Positions 18,933 through 27,601 of a stretch of 40,669 nt of DNA are shown one piece after another. Position 1 is the stretch's first letter, and the number at the start of each line of letters is the position of its first letter. The translations under genes were made by a program, and so were the position numbers. This DNA is from DATLHO01 sp035539855 (lineage in GTDB: Bacteria; Bacteroidota; Ignavibacteria; OLB7): assembly GCA_035539855.1 (NCBI GenBank), contig DATLHO010000321.1:1-40669 (forward strand), read 5' to 3'. The notes below the pieces were generated by a model. That model searched no databases. It saw only the letters and a program-made list of their open reading frames with translations, and was not told the DNA's origin.

Positions 18933-19466
18933 GTGGACCGACTCCGACGATATCGCCGAACGATTCCCGCGCTGCTCGCGCTCGCGGCCGCGGTGGTCGT
19001 TGCGTCGTGCACGAACCCGTTCGCGCCGCGTCTGGAGCCTGAGCTCGAGCCGCCGTCGAGCGTGCTCGGCGACCAGCGCATGGTCGACGGTGTCTTCCAG
19101 AACATCCGCTACGCGTACAACTATCGCGACACGCTGATCTACGGTAACCTCCTGCATCGCGACTTCGAGTTCCGCTACTTCAATTCCGATCGCGGCACCG
19201 ACGTGACGTTCAATCGTGACGAGGAGATGCGGATCACCGCGAACCTCTTCAAGAGCGCCGATCAGATCGACCTGCAGTGGAACGACATCCTCTCGCAGGA
19301 CGGCGACTCCATCGTCTACAACGTCACCCGCAGCTACCACCTGAAGGTCACGCTCCAGGCCAACGAGGTCTTCCGGGTCGACGGTCGCGCGACGCTGCGG
19401 CTGGTGCGCTCCTCACCGAACGATCCGTGGCTCATCAGGGTCTGGCGCGACGACTCGAACTTCTGA
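18933..19466 (+). CDS. NTF2-like-fold lipoprotein, second paralogue
   Basis: A 177-residue lipoprotein starting at a GTG two bases after the preceding stop. The lipobox is VVVASC. Shared landmarks with the upstream protein are FQNIRYAYNYRDTLIYGNLL (matching NLESALNYSNAGDYRKCF), RDEEMRITANLF (matching DDEEEYLRNIF), a VTRSYHLKV strand, and the ending DPWLIRVWRDDSNF (matching NEWYIASWRDIS). No catalytic residues of an enzymatic SnoaL protein could be recognised. It sits between its paralogue and the heparinase-family gene, in the same transcription unit. Confidence 0.78.
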   Translation: MDRLRRYRRTIPALLALAAAVVVASCTNPFAPRLEPELEPPSSVLGDQRMVDGVFQNIRYAYNYRDTLIYGNLLHRDFEFRYFNSDRGTDVTFNRDEEMRITANLFKSADQIDLQWNDILSQDGDSIVYNVTRSYHLKVTLQANEVFRVDGRATLRLVRSSPNDPWLIRVWRDDSNF

Positions 19467-19480
19467 CCGCACCGAGCTCA

Positions 19481-21469
19481 ATGTCCGCTCTCCTCCGGCG
19501 CTTTCGTTTCCTCCGGCAGTCCCTCCTGCGTCACGGTCCCGGCCATGTCGTCGAGGTCTTCCGTCAGGCCGCCGTGCGCCGTCGCTACGCCCGCGCTCCC
19601 CTTCCCGAGCCGACGATCGATGAGCTGATGGCCGCGCACGGCGCGAGCAATCTCGAGGGATTCATCGCGTCGTTCGCGCGGTCGGCCGAGCGCCGGCTTC
19701 CGCTGAGCGCGCGGCATCGCAAGGAGTTCCTCGTCGGACTTCTCGAGCGCTCACAGGCCCACGACGCGATCCTCGAGGAGGCTGAGCGATTCAGCGACGG
19801 ACGCTTCCTCGCACTCGGTATCTCGACGCTCGAGCCCGACGGCGCCTACGACTGGCACCGTGACTACGGCTCCGGACGCATCTGGCAGAACGTATCGTTC
19901 GATCGCGTCGACTTCGCCGGCGGCGACGGCGCCGACGTGAAGTTCCCGTGGGAGCTCAGCCGACTCTACTGGATCGGGTGGCTCGGCAAGGCGTGGTGGG
20001 TCACCGGCAACGGCGCGTGGACGCGCGACTTCGTCCGCCAGATCGACTCGTGGCGCGCGGAGAATCCCGTGAACATCGGCGTCAACTGGGCGATGCCGAT
20101 GGAGGTGGGCATCCGATCCTTCTGGCTCCTGATGGGCTTCGGATTCTTCCACGGAGCTCCGGGCATCACTCCGGCGTGGTGGGCCGACTACCTGCGACTC
20201 GCCTGGGCGCACGGAGCGTACCTCGAGCGCAACCTCGAGTACTTCTCGAATCTGACCAACCACTACATCGCCAACTGTTTCGGACTGGTCGCCTCGGGCG
20301 TGCTCTTCGCGGACTCGAAGGCCGGGCGGCGCTGGCTCGTCGAGGGGCGTCGCCGGCTCGAGCGCGAGATCGACCACCAGGTGCTCGTCGACGGCACGCA
20401 CTACGAGCGCTCGCTCCCCTATCACCGTCTCGTGCTCGAGATGTACCTCGTCGCGCTCGTGATGCTCGAGGGCGCAGGAGAGCCGTTCTCCGCATCGACC
20501 CGCGCGGCGATCGAGCGCATGAGCGAGCTGCTCGTCGACGTCATGGGTCCCGACGGCGCCGTGCCGCAGATCGGTGACGCCGACGACGGCGTGATCCTGC
20601 GCACGACCCAGGACGGCGATCCCTACGACGCGCGCGACGTCGCGGCCATGGCGGCCGTGACGTTCGGGCGGGGGGATTTCAAGGCGGCGGCGGGAGCGTT
20701 CACGCAGGGAGCGATCATGATGCTCGGCGGCGCCGGATTCGAGGCGTTCGAGAAGCTCGCATCCGTGCCGCGGGAGGATTCGCGGCTGTATCGTGACGGC
20801 GGATTCGCCGTGCTGCGCATCGCCGGACTGCGCGTCGTCGCCGACGTCGGCGTCATCGGCCTGCACGGCAACAACGATACGCTGTCGTTCACGCTCGCCG
20901 ACGACGTCGGACCCATCGTCGTCGATCCCGGGACGTACTGCTACACGCGGAACCGGCGGCTGCGCGACGAGCTGCGCGGCACGCGTGCGCACAACGCGCC
21001 CTGCGTCGACGGCGTCGAGATCGCGGAGTTCGACGGGCTGTGGCGCGTCAAACGCGAGATCGACACGCCCGCGCTCCAGGTCCCCAATACCGAAACGGGC
21101 CGCACCGAGCTTCGGGCGCGGCACGACGCGTACAAGGGCCTCGGCTGGAGCGTCGCGCGCTCGTGGGGTCCGCACGACGGAGCGCTCCGCGTCGTCGACG
21201 AGCTCGACGGCACGCAGGAGCGCGCGGTCAGCGTCCGATTCACGCTGCACCCGTCGATCGGCGTGCGTGTCGCGGACGAGGGAGTACTGCTGCTCGAGCG
21301 CGACGGCGCGGCCGTCTGCGAGCTGCGCACGAGCCACCCGCTGGCGATCGAGCGCGGCTGGTACTCGCCGGGATACGGCGTTGCCGCACCGACGACGATC
21401 CTCTCGCTCGAGATGACGGTCATGCCGCCGGAGCGGATCGAGTATATTTGGCGTCCATCCACTCCCTGA
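19481..21469 (+). CDS. Heparinase II/III-family polysaccharide lyase-like protein
   Basis: A 662-residue protein. An N-terminal alpha-toroid region (about 60-340) includes DWHRDYGSGRIWQNVSF, FPWELSRLYWIGWLGKAWW and NLEYFSNLTNHYIANCFGLV, matching heparinase II/III N-terminal domains. HYERSLPYHRLVLEMY carries the conserved tyrosine-histidine region, and the C-terminal beta sandwich includes LHGNNDTLSFTLADDVGPIVVDPGTYCYT. No signal peptide is seen at the chosen ATG. Such proteins cleave uronic-acid polysaccharides, and many lie in capsule or exopolysaccharide loci. The next gene, a flippase, supports a role in processing a cell-surface polysaccharide. Lyase activity is inferred. Confidence 0.85.
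   Translation: MSALLRRFRFLRQSLLRHGPGHVVEVFRQAAVRRRYARAPLPEPTIDELMAAHGASNLEGFIASFARSAERRLPLSARHRKEFLVGLLERSQAHDAILEEAERFSDGRFLALGISTLEPDGAYDWHRDYGSGRIWQNVSFDRVDFAGGDGADVKFPWELSRLYWIGWLGKAWWVTGNGAWTRDFVRQIDSWRAENPVNIGVNWAMPMEVGIRSFWLLMGFGFFHGAPGITPAWWADYLRLAWAHGAYLERNLEYFSNLTNHYIANCFGLVASGVLFADSKAGRRWLVEGRRRLEREIDHQVLVDGTHYERSLPYHRLVLEMYLVALVMLEGAGEPFSASTRAAIERMSELLVDVMGPDGAVPQIGDADDGVILRTTQDGDPYDARDVAAMAAVTFGRGDFKAAAGAFTQGAIMMLGGAGFEAFEKLASVPREDSRLYRDGGFAVLRIAGLRVVADVGVIGLHGNNDTLSFTLADDVGPIVVDPGTYCYTRNRRLRDELRGTRAHNAPCVDGVEIAEFDGLWRVKREIDTPALQVPNTETGRTELRARHDAYKGLGWSVARSWGPHDGALRVVDELDGTQERAVSVRFTLHPSIGVRVADEGVLLLERDGAAVCELRTSHPLAIERGWYSPGYGVAAPTTILSLEMTVMPPERIEYIWRPSTP
21443..21450 (+). promoter_or_regulatory. 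Possible internal -7 promoter element TATATTTG before the flippase gene
   Basis: An exact TAnnTTTG match lies inside the last codons of the heparinase gene, 23 bases before the flippase start. It has the same eight bases as the recR box. It may be chance within coding sequence. Confidence 0.35.
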
Positions 21470-21473
21470 TGCA

Positions 21474-22829
21474 TTGAGCACGATCGAGTCCGTCGAATCC
21501 CCCACTGCCAGCGAAGCGCGCCGTCCCATGCGACCGGCGCTGCTCGCGTTCTGGGCGGCGGCGGACAAGGCGCTGCCGATGCTCTACGGTCTGGCGATGA
21601 TCGTCGTGGCGTTCCGGGTGCTCGACGAGGTGCAGAAAGGCGTCTGGGCGGTGTTCCAGATGGTCTTCATGATCATCAGCCTGCTGGCGGAGTTCTTCAT
21701 CCTGCAGCCGATGGTCAAGCTCGCGGCCGAGCGGTCGGGAGAGCGCGGGCCGATCGTCACGGCCTCGATCGTCCTGTACACCGCGTTCAGCGTACTGCTC
21801 GCATGCGTCGTGATCGTCATGCCGGGACAGCTCGCGTCGCTGCTGAAGGTGCCCGGCGCCGCGGCGACGTTCGACGTGATGCTGCTGGTCATCGCCACGA
21901 CGCTCGTGCGCAACATCGCCATCAGGATCCTCCAGATCGACTATCGGATCGTCGCCATCTTCATCGTCGACGCGGCGTACTTCGCGCCGCTGGTCGGGCT
22001 GATGATCTACGGCAGCCTCGACGGCACGTTCGATTCGGCGATGGACATGGTCGACTACAACGTGATCGCCTTCGCGATCAGCTCGCTTGTCGGCGCCGTG
22101 TTCACCGTGCGCGACCTCGTGCCGACGCTCGCCGGCTTCGGCGCGTCGGTGCGCCGCGTGCTCGATCTCGGCTGGCACCAGGGCGGCACCGGTGTTCTGA
22201 CCGTGACGCAGCAGCAGATCGACGTCGGCATCGTCAGCGGCATGAAGGGCGCGCGGCTGACGGGCATCTACTTCGCGGCGAAGACGTTCTACCGCTTCTT
22301 CGACGCCGTGCGCGATGCGGCGCAGTTGCTGCTCGTGCCGGCCACGTCGCGCGCCTACGCGGAGGAACGCATCGAGGCCGTCGAGGAGGTGACCGAGTTC
22401 GCCACGGCGGCACTCGTCGCGCTGATCTTCCCGCTGACGATCGGACTGATCGCGTTCGCGTCGGTGATCGTGCCGATCGCGATCCACGAGCCGGAGGCGA
22501 TCGAGGAGTTCCAGTGGCTGATGGCCAACGGTTTCGCGATGCCGTTCGTGATCGTTCCGTCGGCGGTGCTGCTGGGCATCGGCCGCACGCGCGACCTCTT
22601 CCGCGGCACGTTCATCGGAACGTTCGTGATGGTCGCGAGCGGACTGGTGCTGACGTGGTTCTTCGGTTCGGTCGGCATGGCCGCGGGCGTCTTCTGCGGA
22701 ACCGCCGCGACGGCCGTGCTGCTGACGAGCCGGATGAACCGCTACGTGCCGTTCACGTTCGGCTCCGTACTGCGGCGCAGCCGCTCGTTCGGCGCGATCC
22801 TGCGCCGGCGCATCCTCAGCCGGCGCTGA
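21474..22829 (+). CDS. MVF/MATE-superfamily flippase (Wzx-like polysaccharide or lipid exporter)
   Basis: A polytopic inner-membrane protein of 451 residues with about 12 hydrophobic segments, for example LYGLAMIVVAFRVLD, FQMVFMIISLLAEFFILQPM and LIFPLTIGLIAFASVIVPIAI. The overall pattern fits oligosaccharide flippases of the MOP superfamily, which move lipid-linked sugars across the inner membrane. The first possible start is a TTG at 21474, four bases after the heparinase stop. An ATG at 21528 (MRPALLAFW) would remove a hydrophilic 18-residue tail and cannot be excluded. Its place after a heparinase-family gene supports work on a surface polysaccharide; the substrate is unknown. Confidence 0.8.
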   Translation: MSTIESVESPTASEARRPMRPALLAFWAAADKALPMLYGLAMIVVAFRVLDEVQKGVWAVFQMVFMIISLLAEFFILQPMVKLAAERSGERGPIVTASIVLYTAFSVLLACVVIVMPGQLASLLKVPGAAATFDVMLLVIATTLVRNIAIRILQIDYRIVAIFIVDAAYFAPLVGLMIYGSLDGTFDSAMDMVDYNVIAFAISSLVGAVFTVRDLVPTLAGFGASVRRVLDLGWHQGGTGVLTVTQQQIDVGIVSGMKGARLTGIYFAAKTFYRFFDAVRDAAQLLLVPATSRAYAEERIEAVEEVTEFATAALVALIFPLTIGLIAFASVIVPIAIHEPEAIEEFQWLMANGFAMPFVIVPSAVLLGIGRTRDLFRGTFIGTFVMVASGLVLTWFFGSVGMAAGVFCGTAATAVLLTSRMNRYVPFTFGSVLRRSRSFGAILRRRILSRR

Positions 22830-23122
22830 TGCCATCATCGGACATTGCGCGTCCGCTTTGAGAGACCACCCGTCGTAGGTTCGTCCATGGTTCGACACCG
22901 AATCGTCCGGAATCGGCCGGAAATGGCCGTTTGGATCGCTCGAATATTTCTTGTCGGAACGGCACTACAGTTTGGGGTACGACGTCTGTAGAGTGGTTTC
23001 TGATCCGTACCTTTGACGCGCCCGCCGGGAGTGCGAATGGCTCCCCCGGGCTCACCTCGGAGCCCCCCGACGAGCAACGACGCCTACTTCCGTTTCTTTC
23101 ATCATATCAGTTCAGCACACTC
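22830..23122 (+). promoter_or_regulatory. recA upstream region with short direct and inverted repeats
   Basis: This 293-bp gap holds no recognisable gene. It contains TTCG-ACAC-CGAA (22891-22902), three imperfect 10-bp direct repeats (AATCGTCCGG, AATCGGCCGG, AAATGGCCGT; 22901-22930), and an inverted repeat CTACAG-N15-CTGTAG (22965-22970 and 22986-22991). Any of these could bind a DNA-damage regulator, but none matches a LexA box that I can identify with confidence. A TACAGTTTG string at 22966-22974 resembles TAnnTTTG with one extra base. Confidence 0.4.
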
Positions 23123-24199
<1,077 letters not shown>

Positions 24200-24222
24200 G
24201 CGCCGCGGGTGCGTACTAATGA

Positions 24223-24256
24223 AACGCCCGGCTCCGGATAATCGGAGCCGGGCGTT
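24223..24256 (+). terminator. recA terminator hairpin, possibly bidirectional
   Basis: A perfect 14-bp stem, AACGCCCGGCTCCG at 24223-24236 and CGGAGCCGGGCGTT at 24243-24256, encloses the loop GATAAT. It begins 24 bases after the recA stop. The 3' side has only a short T-run (GTTCTTG); on the opposite strand the hairpin is followed by TTTCATTAG, so it could also stop the small-gene islet transcribed toward it. Confidence 0.85.
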
Positions 24257-24406
24257 CTTGCATGGGGCCACGTGGCCAATCGATCGGCGTGAACGTCATA
24301 TTTGCGGTGTTGCCGTCGCCATCGATAACGCCCTTCGACGGGATCGTCGTGCGCGGGCGGTCGTCGTCGTCGTCGGGGGATAACCGATCGCCGTCGCGGT
24401 TCTCAG

Positions 24407-24850
24407 TCAACCACCACCCAAGAAACCAGAGACATCAACATGAAAGCGATCCAGGCACGCTCTTTTCAAGTTCGCGAAGTACGATTCCGCGCACGCTTCG
24501 ATCTCTTCTAGACTTAACTCCAGGTCCGCCTCGTACTTCGGCTCAAGCGCCGAGATCCTCCAGCCCGTACCAACGAACGTGAATCCAATTATGCCTGGAT
24601 CCTCGAGTTCGATTGAGTCGTAGCTGAAGGGGCGACCCTTCCTCGCGCCCGATTGCAGCCAACTGCAAAGCTGGCCCCCAAACTCGATTACATTGAAGTA
24701 AGACCAGTGAGAGTAGCACTTTCCCCGAATCTGCACAGAGAAGTCTGCCGTCATCTTTAAGATGACATCCCATCGCGACCTGATCTCGTCTGCTTCGAAT
24801 TCTAGATTGTCGAAGGAGAATGCGATGAGTGTGTCTTCGACGGGTATCAT
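24407..24850 (-). CDS. Small protein of unknown function, immunity-like (islet gene 4)
   Basis: A 147-residue acidic, soluble protein with no signal peptide. It opens MIPVEDTLIAFSFDNLEFEA, has an alternating strand pattern through WDVILKMTADFSVQI, then PGIIGFTFVGTGWRISALEP and a helical EADLELSLEEIEACAESYF, and ends with a glycine run. That layout of an early beta sheet, a GW strand and a late acidic helix is common among small proteins beside polymorphic toxins, but I cannot name the family firmly. No Shine-Dalgarno sequence precedes the ATG; the leader is AT-rich. Base composition is visibly less GC-rich than recA. It is the last gene of a four-gene minus-strand group. Confidence 0.68.
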   Translation of the reverse strand: MIPVEDTLIAFSFDNLEFEADEIRSRWDVILKMTADFSVQIRGKCYSHWSYFNVIEFGGQLCSWLQSGARKGRPFSYDSIELEDPGIIGFTFVGTGWRISALEPKYEADLELSLEEIEACAESYFANLKRACLDRFHVDVSGFLGGG

Positions 24851-24875
24851 GACACAAAATGAAAATCATAATCAA

Positions 24876-25130
24876 CTAATCCAAGGCGCTGTTCGATTCG
24901 ACATCGACGAACTGCTTTGCGTCGTCCCAGTCGAGGCTGGACACCGTCAGCTTGTGCATCACTTGAAGGTTATTAAGGTGTACGCTTTCAGCGATTGAGC
25001 CGACCGTGCGGCTCGCGAACGTGCATCGTACTGACCCGTTGCCGTCGCCTCGATCGTCGCGCCACCGCTGTTCAATGACTTGAGCATGATCAGACGCAAC
25101 CAGGACCACGCGTCCCCATGTCTGGCTCAC
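24876..25130 (-). CDS. Small protein of unknown function (islet gene 3)
   Basis: A possible gene of 84 residues from a GTG at 25130, four bases after the upstream stop. The sequence WGRVVLVASDHAQVIEQRW, then VRCTFASRTVGSIAESVHL and LTVSSLDWDDAKQFVDV, looks like a compact beta-rich fold with an acidic end. It could be a whole small protein, or the C-terminal remnant of a longer immunity-type gene. Its position, strand and spacing fit its neighbours, but there is no recognised family, so coding status is moderate. Confidence 0.5.
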   Translation of the reverse strand: MSQTWGRVVLVASDHAQVIEQRWRDDRGDGNGSVRCTFASRTVGSIAESVHLNNLQVMHKLTVSSLDWDDAKQFVDVESNSALD

Positions 25131-25134
25131 CGAT

Positions 25135-25401
25135 TTAGGGCCATCCCAGGCGCAGTGCTACGCCACCCTCTACCTCGAGTACGATGCAGTTGGCTTCACG
25201 CCTCAGACCTTCCACTGCTCGGCCGATCAGCTCGCAAACTGCGTCGAGAAATCCCGCGTCCTTCCGAGTTAGTTCTCCGACGCTGCTGACAAGAACGACC
25301 GTACCGCGGCAGCCGACGTACCAATGGTCAGTGTGAATTTCGATGGAATGACGCCGGATAGTGATTGCTGCGATGTCCAGGCCTGGCGCAGTTCCTACCA
25401 T
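25135..25401 (-). CDS. Small protein related to the next gene upstream (islet gene 2)
   Basis: An 88-residue protein starting at the ATG at 25401, inside the end of the upstream gene (7-base overlap, ATGGTAG). Residues IEIHTDHWYVGCRGTVVLV and then FLDAVCELIGRAVEGLRREA plus CIVLEVEGGVALRLGW align in order with YLQLDCGDGVVNLYDWPIV, YRTALVSCVGGAIEGVTIEP and GEIHLDDGRTLKWSL of the upstream protein. The two are therefore paralogous, this one shorter at both ends. The family resembles small uncharacterised stand-alone proteins (possibly DUF6188-like). Function unknown; an immunity or orphan-cassette role is inference. Confidence 0.62.
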   Translation of the reverse strand: MVGTAPGLDIAAITIRRHSIEIHTDHWYVGCRGTVVLVSSVGELTRKDAGFLDAVCELIGRAVEGLRREANCIVLEVEGGVALRLGWP

Positions 25402-25754
25402 ATCCAGACCTCCTCGCCGACTGTGAACACAACCGTCTCTGTCAGGCCAAGCTCGGGCGACAGCGACCATTTGAGTGTCCGCCCGTCGTCGAGATGAATC
25501 TCACCGGCCACTTCCGGCTCGATGGTAACACCCTCAATTGCGCCACCTACACACGACACAAGAGCCGTACGATAGCCGGCATCGCCGAACGATCTTTCGT
25601 CGCCGGACTGTTTCACAATCGGCCAATCGTAGAGGTTGACGACACCGTCTCCACAGTCGAGCTGTAGATAGTCACGAACGAACGTGACGCCATCGATGTG
25701 TCGCCCTTCCAAAACGGCATTGAGCCGGGAGCACTGGAGATCGGTCGTTGTCAT
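25395..25754 (-). CDS. Small protein of unknown function, immunity-like (islet gene 1)
   Basis: A 119-residue acidic protein. After a short N-terminus it reads VLEGRHIDGVTFVRDYLQLD, CGDGVVNLYDWPIV, a GYRTALVSCVGGAIEGVTIE helix-strand unit, GEIHLDDGRTLKWSLSPE, and the ending VFTVGEEVWIW. Proteins of this size with a FVRDYLQL block, a W-P-I-V strand, an LD-DGR turn and a tryptophan-rich end are scattered through many genomes beside other orphan small genes. An AAGG lies ahead of the ATG. It is first in the four-gene group, and its end overlaps the related gene downstream. Confidence 0.68.
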   Translation of the reverse strand: MTTTDLQCSRLNAVLEGRHIDGVTFVRDYLQLDCGDGVVNLYDWPIVKQSGDERSFGDAGYRTALVSCVGGAIEGVTIEPEVAGEIHLDDGRTLKWSLSPELGLTETVVFTVGEEVWIW

Positions 25755-25865
25755 TTTCGGCCTTCATGCAGTTCATTCCGAGAGCGGCCGGGCGGACGCA
25801 CACGATACTCGGTGACTGGCGTGCACAACTGTAAAGTTGCTCGACGTGCCTGGCGCACTTCCCTC

Positions 25866-25908
25866 GCAAAGAAAAAACACCCGACGCAGCCGAAGCCGCG
25901 CCGGGCGT
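25866..25908 (-). terminator. Intrinsic terminator after the 47-residue membrane-protein gene
   Basis: On the minus strand ACGCCCGGCGC pairs with GCGTCGGGTGT (11 bp with two G-U pairs) around an inner GC-TTCG-GC cap. It is followed by TTTTTTCTTT. This is a classical Rho-independent terminator. It ends the transcript that comes from porQ and the small membrane gene, and separates it from the islet. Confidence 0.88.
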
Positions 25909-25933
25909 CTCGAATTCGCGCAGCCATGCTCGA

Positions 25934-26077
25934 CTACGGCCGCACGAACGAGTAGATCATGGCCACGATCACGACGACGATCGCGATGAAGAAGGCGAGC
26001 TTCATCAGGCGCTTGACGATCGCGAAGAAGATCAGCCCGGCAACGATGGCGATGGCGACGATGACTCCTGTTTCCAT
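25934..26077 (-). CDS. 47-residue single-pass membrane protein downstream of porQ
   Basis: A short gene from the ATG at 26077 to a TAG. The product begins METGVIVAIAIVAGLIFFAI, has a basic hinge VKRLMKLA, then a second hydrophobic stretch (FFIAIVVVIVAMIYSF) and ends VRP, so it may be one long or two short membrane helices. It lies 21 bases after the porQ stop and before a strong terminator, so it is probably co-transcribed with porQ. No family recognised. Reading-frame quality and context support it as real. Confidence 0.7.
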   Translation of the reverse strand: METGVIVAIAIVAGLIFFAIVKRLMKLAFFIAIVVVIVAMIYSFVRP

Positions 26078-26098
26078 GTCCCTGGAAAACCCTCTCCG

Positions 26099-27043
26099 TT
26101 AGAAGCTCGCGTTGATCGAGATGTGATGCTGGCTGCCGAGCCGCGAGAGGCTCGTGAAGGCATAGTCGAAGCGGTACTCGCGAAGCACGACGCCGAAGCC
26201 CGCGGAGATGCCGGCCATGCCGCGCGACTCGCCGAAGGCGACGTCGCGGCGCGCGCCGTGGTCGTAGCCGAAGCGCAGGCGCACCGGTCGCGAGACCGTG
26301 AACTCGCCGCCGACGCTGAAGTTCTCGAAGCGGCCGAAGAAGTTCTCCGTCGAATCGAGCAGCCGGTGAAAGTTCACGCCGATCTGCAGCGGCAGCCCGC
26401 GCAGCGTGTGCGAGACGCCGAGCTTCAGGTCGAGCGGGAGCTCCTCGTCGATTCCATCGAAGCTCGCGAGCTGCGCGCCGAGGTTCAGCAGCGAGAGCGC
26501 GGCGTTGATGCGCCGCGTGGTGTCGATGAAGAGCAGGCCACCGTCGAGCGCGAGCGCCGACGAACTGTAGGCGTCGATGTTCGAGTAGATGCCCTTGGCT
26601 GCGAGGCCCGCGGAGAAGCCCTCGCCGAGCTCGGTGCCCCAGCCGACCGACAGCGCGATGTCGTTCGAGCCGAACTCGCCGAGCGCGCGGCCCATGCGGT
26701 CGACGCGCTCGAACGCGCCGTAGTTGTTGAAGTTGACGCCGATGCCGATGCGCCCGATTCCCTCGATCTCGGTGCCGACCGCGGCGAAGCCGCTGTTGAT
26801 GTCGAGCAGATGCTTGAAGAACGTGAACGCCGCCTGCGTCGAATCGACGGTCTGGATCGTCGCGGGGTTGTAGAAGAGCCCGGCGGGATCTCCCGCGATC
26901 GTCGCGAACGTCCCTCCCATCGCCGCGGCGCGGGCCGAGGCATCGTTGCGCAGGAAGTCGTACACACGCGGCTTCTGCGCGCTGGCCGTGCCGGCGCAGA
27001 GCGTGACGAGCGCGATCAGAAGAGAGACGAAGAGTCGATTCAT
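26099..27043 (-). CDS. porQ: PorQ-like outer-membrane protein (T9SS-associated)
   Basis: A 314-residue protein with signal peptide MNRLFVSLLIALVTLCAGTASAQ. The mature start, VYDFLRNDASARAAAMGGTF followed by ATIAGDPAGLFYNPA, is typical of the PorV/PorQ group of FadL-like barrels, here nearer PorQ. Alternating aromatic strands such as GVNFNNYGAFERVDRMGRAL and a final ISINASF with terminal phenylalanine fit an outer-membrane barrel inserted by BAM. PorQ is linked to type IX secretion and surface attachment. It is unlinked to the porU-porV pair, about 18 kb away in this window. The start at 27043 is chosen for the signal peptide. Confidence 0.82.
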   Translation of the reverse strand: MNRLFVSLLIALVTLCAGTASAQKPRVYDFLRNDASARAAAMGGTFATIAGDPAGLFYNPATIQTVDSTQAAFTFFKHLLDINSGFAAVGTEIEGIGRIGIGVNFNNYGAFERVDRMGRALGEFGSNDIALSVGWGTELGEGFSAGLAAKGIYSNIDAYSSSALALDGGLLFIDTTRRINAALSLLNLGAQLASFDGIDEELPLDLKLGVSHTLRGLPLQIGVNFHRLLDSTENFFGRFENFSVGGEFTVSRPVRLRFGYDHGARRDVAFGESRGMAGISAGFGVVLREYRFDYAFTSLSRLGSQHHISINASF

Positions 27044-27166
27044 CACAGGTGATTCACGTGAGGGCGAGAACTGCGCCGAAGAACGGTCACACAGGCATTG
27101 CGCGCAAGGGCGAGCCGATGCCACACCGAGAGGCGACAGTCGGCGATGCCGGGCGCCGGTGAGCCG

Positions 27167-27601
27167 CTACGCAGGATACCACTGGTACAGCATGAAGTAC
27201 ACGAGCACGCCAGTGACCGAGACGTACAGCCAGATCGGCAGCGTCCAGCGGGCGATGCGGCGATGCGGGTCGAAGCGCGCGGCCAGGCCGCGACGCAGCG
27301 TGATGATCGCCAGCACGGGCACGATCGCCGCCAGGACGATGTGCGTCACGAGGATGACGAAGTACACCGTGCGGATCATCCCCTCGCCCCCGAACGGCGT
27401 GTTCATGCCGCCGCGCAGCACGTGGTACGTCACGTAGCTGATGAGAAAGAGCACCGATGTGCCGAAGGCCGCCAGCATCGCCCGGCGGTGCGCCTCGCGC
27501 CGACGGTTGCGGATGTGCACGTACCCGGTGAGCAGCAGAACCGTCGCGATCGCGTTGAGCGTGGCGTTGACCGCCGGCAGCATCATGACGTCGAAGCTCA
27601 T
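27167..27601 (-). CDS. DUF420 family membrane protein (cytochrome oxidase cluster)
   Basis: A 144-residue inner-membrane protein with four hydrophobic segments: LPAVNATLNAIATVLLLTGY, LAAFGTSVLFLISYVTYHVL, IRTVYFVILVTHIVLAAIVP and LPIWLYVSVTGVLVYFMLY. Conserved histidines lie in GYVHIRNRRREAHRRAML, TYHV, LVTHIVLA and DPHRRIARWT, the pattern of DUF420 (YozB/CtaM-like). Members accompany oxidase genes and one is implicated in oxidase maturation; the detailed role is not established. The ATG overlaps the stop of the SCO gene (ATGA). Confidence 0.88.
   Translation of the reverse strand: MSFDVMMLPAVNATLNAIATVLLLTGYVHIRNRRREAHRRAMLAAFGTSVLFLISYVTYHVLRGGMNTPFGGEGMIRTVYFVILVTHIVLAAIVPVLAIITLRRGLAARFDPHRRIARWTLPIWLYVSVTGVLVYFMLYQWYPA

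Noticed and set aside
24266..24277. 12-bp palindrome GGCCACGTGGCC downstream of recA
   Set aside because: A perfect palindrome, but of simple GC-rich composition with no promoter or gene beside it; not enough to call an operator.
24216..24410. 64-codon minus-strand frame with a TTG start overlapping the end of islet gene 4
   Set aside because: It runs through the recA terminator hairpin, is low-complexity (DDDDD) and has no recognisable family.
25672..25869. 65-codon minus-strand frame upstream of islet gene 1
   Set aside because: It overlaps islet gene 1 in a different frame, has biased composition and no family features.
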